NCBI GenBank assembly: GCA_023159155.1
Contig: JAJNNX010000003.1
Span: 992,001-1,056,000, forward strand
Length of the DNA stretch: 64,000 nt
Source: Ustulina deusta
Lineage: Eukaryota > Ascomycota > Sordariomycetes > Xylariales > Xylariaceae
Direction: 5' to 3'
The notes beneath the pieces were generated by a model that was given only the letters and a program-made list of their open reading frames with translations, was not told the origin of the DNA and did no database searches. Each line of letters begins with the position of its first letter. Positions within the stretch are counted from its first letter, which is position 1. Below are positions 1-13,567 of this stretch, in pieces. The position numbers and the translations under genes were made by a program.

Positions 1-3000
1 GCCATAACAATTTTATATATATCAACCAACTGGCTTTGCCACGCTCTTCACGTGTGGCCTAGGGCAGAATGCCGACACATCACATGACCGACCTGATGAA
101 ATGCATATGGGGTAATAGTGTGTCGGTCCTAGATTACCATAATGTATTGAGATGCCCGGCGTGTCAAAATGAAGAGGCGCTGATAACCTCGGAATTAAAT
201 TTGGCCCTAGGCCCTTGCTTAAATGAGGCTACCACCCCATCTACCTATCGACTATTGGAGAGCACAAAGAATGAATCGGCGGCCCATCATGGTTAGGTGG
301 CATGGTCGTTATTGGTAGTTCTTCTGTTAGTTCACTAAGTTTGCAGGTCTCGTTGAGCTTGACTTGCTACCTTGAAATGTACGAGTCGTGGTCATAATAA
401 TTTGAGCCCTGCTGCCTAATATTCAGGTTCGCAGCAGAGCCCCAGGAACGCCTGATGGGGGATAGGATTAAAGGTTTCTCGTATCAAAACGTAAGGATGT
501 TTAAATTTGGCTTTTTTTTTGTTTGTTTTTTTACACGTATGAAATGAACTCCAGGCCGAAGTGACTGAATAGATGTAATGTCGAGAATAAAGATCGACTA
601 TCATGCCATATTACACCATTTAGCGCTATAATTGAACCTTGGCCCTTAGTGGGAAGTCTGGAATGCTGTATTGAGACTTAAAGAAGAAAGTTAATAAGTG
701 AAGAATTATGGGAGAAGTATTGGGGGAGTGAAAAAGGCATGTTGCAAGGAGCTTCTTTCGAAGTTATAACTTCTAAGGAATTTTCAAGTCACGGAAGAAT
801 ATAGTGCCTCGCCAACTTGAAGCGTTCTTTAAGCTCAAGAATCTGGGCAAGGTGTCTAGGTGGTGCGTGACCTTGGCCATAACGAAATACTCCTAAGCCG
901 GGGGGTATTGAGAAAAAAAAAAGGGAATGATTCCAAACGGAAGCCAATATCCCGCCAAAGTGAGATCCAAGATTGAATCTGGAGAAAAAGCGAAATACCT
1001 CAAACACATGGGCTCTCTCACTAACTTATCTTCTAGCACGAGACCACATCTTACCTACTGTGAACAAGTTGTCCAATACCAACTTCGATTTGAATAGAAT
1101 TCATCTGAACATTCGTACACGATATATGGTGATATGTTACTTGGTCGGAACTGTAGAATTCGGTATCACCCTCTACGGAAAGTTCTCATCCCCTGTCTGA
1201 GATCCAATGTGCGGATTGATGCCGCACTCACTCATAATATGGAAAGCTGGGCAACGGCAGGACACTATGTGGTCTTGCTTTGGGGTCCAAAGGCAGTCCA
1301 TGGCAGTTATAAGTCCAATTTTGAAAAGACCGATCTTGTTTTGTTTCTCGACTTGTTTGATGTTAAACCTTGACGCTATATGAGGGTTTTTTTTTTCAAC
1401 TAGATTGTTCTTGTGCACTAGGTGACCCCGGACGCCAGTTCTTTATTGCAAGCTGGCCCGAAAAGTGAATATTTGTCTTTGTATGTGCTAAGTACCAAAC
1501 CGGCATCGAGACCTACCTATACAGCCTGTCTCCCTCCCAGGGGCCATAATATAATATTAAGGTTGATTAATCGAGTAGTATACATCTTTGAGTTGCGCCG
1601 TCAAAGTCCCTATGTAGGGTTTGAGGTACAAACTTAATATGCATTTCTGATAAAGATGCCAACAGCCAGTTATAAGCAATCGACATAGCTACTCTATTCT
1701 TTTTAATTACCTTCGATTTTTTTCTCTTCACCAATACCTGTTTCCCTTGGCCAATTCCATGCGCGAAGTATAAGGGAAAGAGACCTGGTAATCAGTTATG
1801 CTGGATAAGTAGTTTGAAGAATGGATGGGAGAATGACAACGAGAGCTCTGGCGATGGTTCCTGGAATAGAGGAGGCTTAGACTGGAATTTTCCCACTTGC
1901 TGTTGCTGCTGCAAAGGAAATAATGGCCTTTGTCCTTCTCAGGATGAGTATGAGAATGGCTACGTCATTGAAATTGAGATTGGACATGTTCTGTGTTTGG
2001 TGAAAGATTGGTTAGCTTTAGTTATTAACTGGGCAAAACAGACCAGTATCAGGTTGGTAGTGGCCCTCAAGCTAGACCGGCAACTGGATGAAGAAGTAGA
2101 CTAGGTAGCATTTCCGATATTCTAAGTCTACATCGAAACTCCTTCCCATCGACTTTGTTCCAGAGTGCTAGCTATCCATTCACCAACTCTATGTAAATGT
2201 ATTGTCTGCGTTGTATTTGCCTTTTCCAGGTTTCCTACAGGCATACTGGTTATGAGGTCGGCAATACAGACATATAATAGAAATCCAATTATGGGGGGCA
2301 GCCTAGGGCCAGCGACAGGATAAGAAAGTAAACTAGCCGCTCAAGCCCCAGAAGACTCCCAACACGATAATATTGGTGGTACAATAAGAAGGCTATATAT
2401 AAGGGGTATCTAAGGCCAGTGATATATCAATTTAACGCACAAGTTCAAGTCTTATCATCAACAATACAGTTCAATTTACCTGTGTGGCTTTGCTAGAAGA
2501 CATCGGCTCATGCCGGACATGTGAGAGCTCTGTTTATAACCCGGGAAAAGCGACGGGGTAGAGACGATGAAGTATTCTAGTGCTGGTCTGCCGCACGTCC
2601 AGTTAATTCTTCACAACCTTAGCTAAGATTCATGTCAATACTTCTGTATAGTTAGAGAGCAAACCTTCGTGTCTAGGATGAATTATCAGATTGAAGGGGC
2701 GTTTTTTCACTTAAGCTCTGAACAGATTCAGTACGTACCGGCGTGGCCAGTGCATCTTACCACCCAGCCTACTAATAATTATCCTTCCATTACTGCCCCC
2801 TATTTAATTAAGCATGCCGTGGGGAAGATTGCAGCTCAACTACCGGTGGTGACTATCTCGAGTGCCCCACTCACTCACAAGGTATAAATTTAGTTACATT
2901 CGACTGATACGGCTCTCGACTTTTTCACTCCTACATCAACGATGTCGGGTCTTCCAAATTTAGTGCACATGGCCTTTTGACCGCAGCATCCAGGATATAC

Positions 3001-5446
3001 TGTTTTTGGGAATTATTGCCTATGGTGAACCCAGCCTAGCAACTGCATAAATTTATAGCTGAAATTTAGGCCTATCGGGATACTGAGCCAGGATGGTTTC
3101 CTTTTCCAGGTTGGTCACGACTAATCTAGATCACTACTATTTTATTAAATGTTAACTTGGGTTGAATTTACCACGTAACTATAGAACATTTTTTTACCGA
3201 GGTATTTTTCTGCTTTTGGACGTGTTGGCTGCTCTCGCGGCTAATTTAACAAGGGTTATAGGTCCATTACAAGGAAGCACATGGCAAATTCGCACACCGA
3301 CACTATGGCGATGCAGTTTGAGAGTTGGTCACTGATAATTTGTATTTTCGACCAACGGAATACAACTACAACGATTCTTGCCCGAGTTCCTCTAAGTCTA
3401 AGTTTACATTAATTGTTACTATAGTTACGGTATGGTGGCTGGTGGCGTGGCTGCAACCCACAAGCCACACAAACCGCAATCTTCTAATTCCTAGTCACAT
3501 GACTTCCACCTGGCTGGCACCTGACAATTACCCAACAGCTGCCCACACCTCCCACCAATCCTACCCATAAAGAACCTGTGATAGCCCAACGCGTAACAAC
3601 TATTCTGAGACCGCCTCCTGGTATTTGCTTAGACCTCGACATCTCATCAAATCATGATAGTTGTGTGAATAGACTTGACCAATCAAGCTCTTTTTCCACC
3701 CTCCAGACTTTGGGTTATACTAGGCAGAGACATAGCCTCCGCCTTAGATCGCATTCCTAGTTGAATATATAGTCTAGAAAACCGGTCTGATGACGTATAA
3801 GGAATATCCGCTAAGGAACCAGTATTAGCACGAGACTTTCCCCTTCTTTTGCGACTCGGAGGCAAGGGCGTATTAACGTCCCTCTCTTGCTGCCTTCCCA
3901 TGCTTATCAAGATGTTTCCTATCCAACACGCCAGGAAATAGCAGTAGAGCGAGGGGAAGACGAGGGGATGGAGAAGATATGGAGAGGAAATTAAGAGAAG
4001 AGGAAAAGCATAGGAGACAGAGAAGCCTATCTATACGGTTTGCAATGTTCACGACTGCCTACTTAGGTAAGCTGCTCTTTCTTCTGAATACGGTTGATTT
4101 CAGGCAGCTCGAACGTCATGACGGACAGGTTGGGCATCGTAGCAAGGTCAGAAGACGTATCCACGCCTCCATTTCTCCTTCCAATATGTAAGTAAGTCTT
4201 AGCATGTTTATTGACTTCGACCACTATTACGTCCGTCCCCATTATTCAACCAGCCTTAACAGAAATATCCCATTTAAACGGCCAACGATGCGGCCCAATG
4301 AGTCTCTTGTAAACATAACGTCTGCAAAAATATAGACATGCCCAAAAAAGCCGACATAGGGCTCCTTGTATAGCTTGTATAGCTCCTTCTACTGTAAAGT
4401 TCGTGCTATGTACTGTAACTATCTAGGTCCTAGAAAATTGAAAGGCTTTTGCTCTTATGAGGCTCCCGCTATTATAAGTCAATCCTAACAACAAGGTAAG
4501 CACTAGTCAGCATGTTACCACTGTAAAGAAAGCATAAATAAGTTAACGTACCTAGCTTAGAAAGTAAGTAATGTTCTTGGAGATCTATAAGATCATACCG
4601 CCGAGATTAGAAAGAGTGTTGTTACTAAATACATGTAGATGAACATCTTTATCTAGTTATAATTAACCAATTAGTGCACCAAGTTTGTTTTTGCCTGTTA
4701 TACCTCTAATGGCCCACGGTAGTTAATTATATAAGCGCCCGTTCTTTTACTCTACCTTAATAGAGAATCTTCTGTCCACAAGACTTAGACATAGGAGTTG
4801 TGGTATTTAGAAACCAAAGCATTCAAGCCTAAATTTGCCATTTACCTGTCATAAAGTGTGGCGTAGCACGGGTTGCCCGGCATAGTAACACGAGTAGTGA
4901 ACTATTTGCTATTTATGAAATAAAACTCACTACTTGTTAAGTTTAACAGCCTTAAGAACTAGGTAGAGATCTGAAACACAGCTTAGCAATAGCAATAGCC
5001 CTAGTAGCACGTTTAAGGAGTCTCCTGTACATCTAAATTTTTCTAAAAAGTAGATATTTTAGTCCGAATTGAGGTAATCTTACGATAGTGCACCAGCTCG
5101 AACCTATACGCAAGCGCTAAGAGTAGCATGGCCTCTGCAATAGACACATGTTAACAAAGAGATGCAAACAAAATTTTCATTTATTTTTTTCATTAGTTAT
5201 CCTAAAATATTTCAAGCTTATAAGCAAGGATTACTCTATTGTAGATAATCTGGCGTAGCATGGGGGAGCGGACGGAATGCCGGGTTTTCTAGATCCTGTG
5301 GTTGCATGTAACGGTTTATTTGGCAATTTGTCTATATACTACCGATAGGATGACAGCGTAACCCGCGGTGTCTACCAATTTCGGAGATGTTGAAGCGGAC
5401 CACATGTGAATAAGTCCAAGGCAGGGGTCCTCAACTCGGCCTCATA
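1..5446. other. gene-poor stretch, no supported gene
   Basis: I read both strands and found only short open frames without recognisable domains, plausible splice structure or sustained coding character. Base composition is mixed and moderately AT-rich. This may be old, eroded repeat DNA, but I cannot name a family. Confidence 0.5.
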
Positions 5447-6078
5447 AGGGATAGGCCGAACCTACACTTCTAAGTACTTAAATATTTGGGAACTCTCCTG
5501 ATCTAGATAAAAACTGCAATTGAACTCATCGATAAAGAAGGAAAACAAAAGAAGGTAAGAAAGGTAATAGACTTATAATGCCGAGAGCCCTAGTTAGGTT
5601 GACAAGTGTTGCCTATATCGCAGAGTTACATAGGCACAAAGTGGCCGCCGCCGCCACCCCTCCCCCCCTAACTCTATTGACTCTATTTCAGTACATATAT
5701 TCCCATTGTAGAGTTTCTATGCCTACCTCTGTAGGTTGTCAAAAGGCAGCTCACTGGTTCTCATAACAAGTCATATGCCATGCTACCAAGAGGACAAAGA
5801 GAGGATTCCGCATGTCGCGGCAAAGGTCTCGTTACTATTGAAGTGGTGTGGGTAGAAAAAGAGTAGCTAGAAAATAAGGGAAAAGCCACCTTGTAGCTTT
5901 GCGTACAGGAAGCATAAAAACACCATGGGCGCTGCTTTGTTGTATACGGGGAGTCGTCACAACTACTACTTAGCTCGCACTTGCGTTCAATTAAAATTTT
6001 GCATTCACTGATGATCGTCTGATTCCCCAATACTAATAACTATTACTGTGCTAAGAAGTATAGGTTCGGCCTGTCTCC
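5447..6078. mobile_element. MITE-like element with terminal inverted repeats
   Basis: The left end (AGGGATAGGCCGAACCTACA, continuing ACTTCTAAG) and the right end read inward on the other strand (GGAGACAGGCCGAACCTATA, continuing ACTTCTTAG) are inverted repeats of about 30 bp that differ at a few positions, mostly transitions. A TA dinucleotide flanks each end (5445-5446 and 6079-6080), as expected for a Tc1/mariner-type target duplication. The 632-bp interior has no transposase I recognise. The same terminal motif recurs at three other places in this window, which supports a dispersed repeat family. The TA-duplication class assignment is inference. Confidence 0.55.
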
Positions 6079-7080
6079 TAGTATAAGGGCAAGGCCAGTC
6101 ATTCAGTGCCCCCTCGTGTTGACGCAGTTCACTTACCATCGCCCACTTCACTATATAGTTCTAGGCTCTTCGCGCAACGACGCATCCTCATCCATCCTAG
6201 CGAGGTGCTTGGGGGTTTGCTCGTTCAATCGCAGCCATACAGCAGGCCGTGTTATCCCGGCCCATGGCCCGGGACTGGGTAGCTGGCGCCGGGCCTTGGC
6301 ATAGCTCTGGCGTTTACGGCAGTTTATACGACAACCGCAGAAGGCGAAGCAGGTTTGTTTGACCTCGCCTTGGCAAAACAGGCGACACTACGATGAGTGA
6401 GGAGTAGAAAGTGTAGTGGAGTGAGTGTCATTGGCAGGTATCTTCGAAGCTTCGTAGACAAACTTCATTCGAGTATTAAAGCGGGGTTTGAGGTGCTCAG
6501 GAGAGCGGTATACGGAAATCCCCGGAAAGAGATCCAAGAGGTGATATGATATGATCTTTGAGGTACTAAGACTTAATTCTCTATCGGTAGGAACTTGCGG
6601 ATTCATTCCCTTCATGTCGATCGGTGGTTCTTACCTGCCACGACCGACATGATTGAATCGCAGTGATAGATACCAGTTCGCTCTATGGTAAAGCTCAAAG
6701 TATGTAAAATTCAACAAGCTTGCGATCTATTTCTATTAGATTATGACGAGGCACATATTTTCAGCTGTGACGATAAGGTGATCTCACCAGTTTGTGTCAC
6801 GTTTGAGGCTCAGGGTATGTTCACACCGAGCAGACGCTGTTGAATGCGGGGAATGATATAAGTTCTGTATGATAACATTGCCACCCAACACAGATGCTTA
6901 ATGTGCGGCTTGAAGGCCTAATGACCTCAAACAGGACGGTGGCCCTTGCCAACCTAAACGCCTCAACCCAATCCGTAACGCATAACTCGGTGGCGTGTGA
7001 CATATCCTATACTCCTAAATGCGGAGCGGCTAATACAGTATGCTCGTACTGTGGGTGAGATGGAAGATACTTAACGAGAG
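6079..7080. other. intergenic, nothing recognised
   Basis: There is a GC-rich patch near 6230-6300 containing CCCGGG and CCATGG palindromes. No coding region, RNA gene or repeat that I can support. Confidence 0.4.
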
Positions 7081-7435
7081 ATCTCGGGTCGGAAACGGGA
7101 GAATAAGGTTTAGCCTAGAAGGTGGTTAACAGCTTCTAGAAGCATGGGATACAGAGAAGAGGTAACCGGTACACATTGGAGCCAACAAGCTTCGAACCTA
7201 TCCTCCATTATCTGTCGGGTAAATGACGCCTAGAGTTGGTGTTGGGGTGGACGATTCCCAGTGGATAGATCTCGGGCGAAGAGGGGAGAATAAGGTTTGC
7301 TCTAGGGGTGTTTTTAAGTATTTCTGGAACCATGGGATCCCAAGACAGCAACGGGGAGGTCTCAGGATGTGAATGGGATGATAAGGTTTACCCTAGAATA
7401 CCCTAGAAGGCGTTTAAAACAGCTCTGGAGACATG
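7081..7435 (+). repeat. degenerate direct repeat, three copies of about 75 bp
   Basis: Three stretches, about 7081-7155, 7269-7345 and 7359-7435, share an ordered set of words: (A/G)TCTC(G/A)GG, then GGG(A)GA(A/T)(A/G)ATAAGGTTT, then CCTAGAAGG or similar, then CATGG(G)AT. Spacing between copies is uneven, about 110 bp and then 15 bp. No protein is evident. Confidence 0.45.
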
Positions 7436-10400
7436 GATTCTGGTTGTATGGTCAGTGGGCTTGTTGTCATGGGGTCTAGTCAAGAGTGGTTTCCAGGATA
7501 CTGACTAAGAGTTGAAGAATTATAGTCAACACAAGAGCGTTTGATAATATCACACTAGTGAAATATCCTTCTAGAACGATTCCACTGATATTCAAGACAC
7601 GTCATGTCCTGTCGATCATCCGGGGAAGGACGGAAGGAGGTTTGGTCGTCTCCGTGGGAACTACCTTGACGGTAGCTAGCTCTCTAGTTGCCCGGCATAC
7701 CTGTACTAGTTACAGGATATTGTCGTGTCAATGTTGCACGATATCGGTAGTTAGACTGGAGAGCTGTAGACCCCCGTCAGGCTGCCCATTCTCTTGAATA
7801 AGGTGTACAGAGGCTTGCTGGTGAAACGACTTGGGCGTCAAGCTACGTCGCGGGCATTGAGACCAAAGAAACCCTCAAGGAGGAGTGATTGTGGTAGTCT
7901 CGTCCAGGCGGCCTGGAAACAGTTTGAAGAGTTAGATCTGAATCGTGCGGTCGTAAGGAAGCCTGTAGTTATACACTTACCTAGACAGAAAACTGTCGTG
8001 GGTGATGATCAACAGCATTTAGCACATTGCCAACACGACTCAATCTAGAGGCGTTGCGTAACTTGTCGCGCGTAGCCATCTATCGTGCGTCGAATTATAA
8101 CCTTCATTTTCATGTGAGCCCAATGGCACAGCCACCACTCGTTCCAAGCTAGGAGCTATGAGAAGTCACGCAAACTGTGGCGATGCAAGTAAGCCGTGAA
8201 GGGTAAAGCGTGTCCCCATAGAATTGAGGGCTATAATACTGCATAATAATGTATATCAGCATTCCGTCCTCGTACATCCTCAGAAACCCACAAGTCTTGT
8301 CATTCATCCCCATTAGTGAAAGGCAGATGTGAAGGAGATCTGGGACTTCGATCGAGTTGGTTGTTTCGGGGCTTATGGTGGCCCTTAGCAGAATAAGAAT
8401 GGCTTAGCCTTACCACCAGCCCTGGATGTCCGAATGAAAAACTCTCGAATTAGGGAATTATTGAAGAATAATAGTCTGAACACGGCGTTAAAGCCCAGAT
8501 GGGGGAATATACTGTCCTCAACCATCGCTTTCATTATCATAGAGGTGGTTCATTTTGTGTCAGCTTAGCTAACCTAAAAGCTTAGTTTCACGGCTCCCTA
8601 AGTGATTAGGCAATAGTGTAGAGTGCAGCTCAGGTGACTTGCACCCTCCGACAATGGACTGCCAATATCTCTACAAATATGGTGGGCGAGTTATCTTGTA
8701 GCTTTGGCATTGGAGATAATCGGTGACCGTAGACTTGCTCGGCGACAACAGAACGCAAGGAAGAGCACTTTATGTGAGACCTGCATGATGCCAAATCCTA
8801 CCCTACCTAGTGGAGTGTTGGTTGATCCCGCTGACAGAGATGCTATCCAACCTGAATTTGGCGCAAGCTACCCCTCTCGCCCTGGTTGGTTCAATACATG
8901 ATGAGGCAATCTCCCTCACCTAGGGTATATTAACCCTGGTCTGCAACCTGTGCACTACATTGTTACCACAGAAGGAGCCACGAGAGTTATGTATACTTAT
9001 ATCTAATCGAAGCAACTAGCGCAACGAAGTTCCTCATGCCCGAGATGAAACAGATGAAAAATCAAATCTAAAATGAAGTAAGTCACGCAAATTGGAGTCT
9101 AATTATGCTCATCGTATATTCCCTCAAAGAAAAGAATCGCTGGATAATTATTAATACTTTAAAGATTTTAAAACAAAAAAGGCCCTCATATTCTTGCAAA
9201 TTTCGTGCTCATATCACGTTAGGATGGGCAATGAAACCACGATCTTTCTTGCGGAGGAAGGTATGCAACCAACACCGACGGTAACACTGGTCGAGTCTAG
9301 TCACAAATAGATATACCTTTTTGACACAAAAGACAGCGTTGTGCTAACAGCTCAGCTAGCAGATCCCCGGCGAACCAAGCGGTCATCGTGGGGCACATAA
9401 AATAGCCGGGCTAGGAAGAAACCAGTCTAGGACGACTCTTTTCTCCTGTCATGGTAATACACTAACAACAAGCCACCTTCAGAATAGTGTAAGCATGAAG
9501 CCAACAAATAAACAATCCCGGCTGCTCATCCTCGGCGCTAGACAAGGGAGAGTTGGTGCCTTGGGATCGACTACTGCGCGAGCCTGCATGATAAATAAGG
9601 GGTAATCCCTGAGCTACGAAATGCGGCGAGTTGGATGCCGCACGAGCTCGGTGACGAGATCCGCCCCTTACTTGTTTTTTTTCCCCCTGCTGACAGAGCC
9701 TTAGGAATGGGGTCGGTGTGAAAAACACCTGCTGTTGCGCACAGGCCTGGCATATATATGCTGGCGATCGCTGCTATATCCAGAACACCTCCTTTGTCCT
9801 TGAAGCTGCAACACCTGCTGTACGCATGCGTTAGTGGGAGACGGTGAATGATGTGACATCGTCACTAAGGGAAATAACTTACTTTGTTACCGGCCACTTT
9901 TTACTTCCCGCGGCCACGTGCCTGTGGATGGTGATCAGAGTTTCGTGGACAAGCTTATTCGCGTAGTAGGTTCGGAATTCTTGACGTAAGGAGCCGGTCA
10001 CCGGTGTTTATACCAGCTTTATGTCGAGTGGGAGCTCTTTTAGAGAGCGCGACAGGCTCGGGGACTTAGGTCATCCCGTCGCAAACGGCGTCGCGATGGC
10101 GACGAAGATATTACGTACTTCTCTGGGATGTTTTCCGTAGTCGTCATCTTGGGCCTGTGTTGTCTTGAGGGCATCTCCATGGGCAAGAATAAAAGGGCAA
10201 GAATCCCAAGGCAGAAACTCGTACGTCTTACGTAACTTGGGGCTGTTGGTTGTCGATGACTTTGGTGCTGGGATGCTGGGAGTTGGTGTGTAGCGTACCT
10301 ACTCTCTCCTCAACGCCGCGTCGCGCCAAGTCCCACCGACACCCAACATCGAGAATCGCCGATGAAGCATGTGCCTCAGCGTCGCAATTAGTTCGGAATA

Positions 10401-11902
10401 TAGGTCGGCTGCCTATAATATCATGTGCTTTGGATGTGATAGTGGCCTGTCTCGTTAAATAGACGACCGATTAGTTTGATTCCAGGACTCCATGCAGAAC
10501 ATGATGAGACTAGTGATGTTGTGTTCTGTAGAGACGCCGTAAAGGATGCTGGGCACATGCATGGAGACGCCACAAAACCGAATGTTTTCTGCATGTTCGT
10601 CCGAGTTTGTCCATTGTCCGTCTCCCCTCACGACCTGATGGCTGGCAATAGCAAGCCTCTCCCCTCCCCTGCAGGCAATGTGCACCGGCATATTTAGTCT
10701 AGGTTAGTATAGTGCTCTGAGTGGATAGTGGTTGCAGATGGCGCTTGCTCAGGCCTCGGCCGTTGTACCCCATCTAGGTAGCTACTATAGCGTATGTTTG
10801 TACACTACACCGGTTCCCAGAGTAGTTTGATGCATTGAGTGGGGATTGTGTAAGACCTATCATATCTCGTCTGTTTGAATGAGGGAGCCGGAGAGGTTGA
10901 AACTTCCCGGAATCTCTTCGTTCATCTATTCTTATACAGGATAGATCATCTACCCGTGTTTGACTAGCCAAAAAATGTTGGAGTGTCTCTGGGCCGGCAT
11001 TGGTCTTCTCAAATCATCGTCTGATTGTGGCAGTATCTGCTGTTTTATGTTCAGGCTTGGTGCCATTACAGTATGGTAGAGATACATTTTGCAATGGCTA
11101 AATGATCGGACATCAAGTTTTCCTGTCCACTACAGAAACCAAGAGCGCAATCTTTCGCTCTCAAATTAGTATTAGCCGTGAGGTATTGTAGTCACCTACT
11201 ATACTAGCACTATGCTGAACTATTTTCCTGAATGCCGAACAGGTTGAGCCTAGTAGCTTAGCGTACACTATCGTTTGAATTCTGGAGACCACACATAGGA
11301 ATTTTATTGAGTATATTTTGGGGCTGGTCAAGGCTTAGGTTCTAGCAAGGAAAAAGTCGATGATTCGCTGGAGACCAAAATAATCAAAACTAGCTGGAGC
11401 CGAGGAAAGTTTAGGTATTCACGCAATAGGCTTGGTGGAGGGCTCTGTGATAGGAATCGTGGGGTTTTGATATTTCAGTGCACGGACTGGAGAGTTTATG
11501 GCTCGGTTTCACTTAGGGCCTCATTACTTCTCTAGGTTTGTATTAGATGTTGAGGAGCCCGTCAAAATATTGATTCAGGTTATGTGGGCATGACTCAACA
11601 AAACATAACTAACGAAGGCATATCGAATAACGAGGACGATTCTTCTATTGCAATGAAGTAGACCGAGTGGATTTTGCGTGATCAATGTCTTTTCATTCCC
11701 TGTATCTACACAAGACGCCCCCTATTCAGGCACATAACCCCTTCCTATCAGTATGTAATAAAATGGAAGGATAAACGCCAGTTCCTCCGTGGTATAATGC
11801 CGCTGGGGCTAATATCTACAATTCCTCTTTCTTCGCCTGGCCTCCATAAACAATGCTATTTTCTCCGGAACGCCAGCAGGGTGGCGTAGAAGCCTCAGTT
11901 AT
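7436..11902. other. intergenic, no supported gene
   Basis: Open frames here are short and overlap in several frames at random, with no domain or intron pattern that I recognise. I see no tRNA or transposon end. Confidence 0.45.
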
Positions 11903-13567
11903 CTATACTGACCAGCCATGCCCCAAATAATCCCCCAGCTCTGGATAACGCCGTGTGAAGTTTTCGTGCATCTCCCAGTTTCGTAAATCCCATACATGTT
12001 CCAAAAAATCGTCAGTGGCGTAAATCGAGCCAGTGGAAAAATCGACTGTGAACGCCTCCGTGATAGCAACCGGCCAACTTTTAACCCGCAAATTTGTAAA
12101 GTAAATGTGACGAAACTCTAGTGTGTTATATATCCCCTGCTTTTCGATAATCACGCTGCGAAGGTGAGGCCAGAAAACAAAATCCATCCACTGAGGATGA
12201 GGTATTTGTTGCTGTTTGGATTGAGGGGGGAAGATTTCCCTCAGCCCGATGTATGTATCTCTGGTCGGTTGCACCAACCAAGCAATCAGGGCCCGAAATA
12301 GTAGGAAGCCACCGACACGCTCTAATGGGAGCGCGAGGCTATTTATATCGAATATTGTTGCCACAATACCGACAAGTGCATAATCAGGAGCTGTTTGTAC
12401 CTGCGGGCCCTGCAGACCAAGAGAACCCAGTATATGCCCATGGGCATGTAGGAGGGGCCTCACGTTCGGACGACGCGGACCCATCAAAAGTTCGCGGTGT
12501 GGCAGTCCTCCAGCATGATCCGTCAAACGTTGACAATCAGCAACATAGCCACAGATCAGTGCATCGTCTTGGCAACAAGCATCCGAAGTTAGCACCGGTA
12601 TCTCCCAATACGATGGACCCGCCTGCTGGGCTAGATTGTTGCCAGGGACACCTAGTAGTACACCGGGTATACGTTCCATGGCGCCTGATGGTAGGTTGGG
12701 GAGATGGGGACGATGCCGATTTGCGGTGGGCATCCAAACTCTAGAAGTAACTGATTAGACTTCAGCTCTGTAGGCATGATCAGAAGATGGCGGGGAAAAT
12801 TTACCTGACTTCACATCGTCAAAACCGATATCACCGGTGGTGATGCATGACGCGGCTGGCGACTGGATAGCTGGTGTCATGCTTGACCTCTCTATAATAA
12901 CGGATGAGGTATTAGGCGGGAAGTAATTGCTGCCATACTCGTCTGGCGCTGCTGGGGAGGACGGACTGGAAACTGTTGATGGCAGAGAACACGGGACCGA
13001 AGCAGGCCAAATGCTCGTGGTGTCGGGAACGCTGCTATACGGAGGTATATCCGACACTATAGGATATTCCGGCGTGGAATGCCCGTAGGAGGACGGCTGA
13101 GAGCTCGGACTATTGTACGCTACTCAATAATTAGCTCTGTCGGGTATTCAAACCTGAAGGTATAAACCAAGGTTTGGAGGGTCGTACAAGTTGGATATGG
13201 CACATTCGGGCCCGCACTGCGGATTCCTAAGCTTTCGCGCAGCCGCCTAACTTCGTCTTCAAGCGCCCTATTTCTTCCCAATAAATCTTGGACCGTCTGG
13301 TCTCGACTATGTTGGCTCCGGAGCTCATCTATTTCTCTCTCGAGGTTTTCTATATGTTCCTTGGTGCGCGCACGAATGGCTCTTTGAGCCTCTCGATCAT
13401 TCGCACGTTTCCGAGCAAGCTGCGAGGGTGTAAGAGTAGATACACTCCTAGTGCCTGAGGGGCGTTGTCAACGGCAAATGTCCTACAGCATACAGGGCTA
13501 TCTATAATGGAAATGACTTACCCTTCCGCTTGCCTGGTTTGGTCTTGTCTGTAGCGGGCTTGGTCAT
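11903..13567 (-). CDS. bZIP transcription factor with C-terminal DUF3425 domain
   Basis: Probable nuclear DNA-binding regulator of about 479 residues. Five hand-called exons on the minus strand: 13567-13522, 13454-13154, 13109-12805, 12740-12673 and 12622-11903; the total is in frame. Residues about 29-45 form a basic region (ARKRANDREAQRAIRARTKE), followed by a heptad coiled coil to about residue 85. The basic region has the NDREAQRAIR form typical of fungal bZIPs that carry DUF3425. A Ser/Pro-rich linker follows. The last about 240 residues match DUF3425, including IPHPQWMDFVFWPHLRSVII and the ending block WDLRNWEMHENFTRRYPELG. Introns are short (67, 44, 64 and 50 nt); the 44-nt and 50-nt calls are the least certain. 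Such proteins regulate stress or secondary-metabolism genes, but no target is visible here. Confidence 0.82.

Noticed and set aside
12253..12744. 163-codon plus-strand open frame
   Set aside because: It is antisense to the DUF3425 exon of the bZIP gene and has no recognisable protein character.
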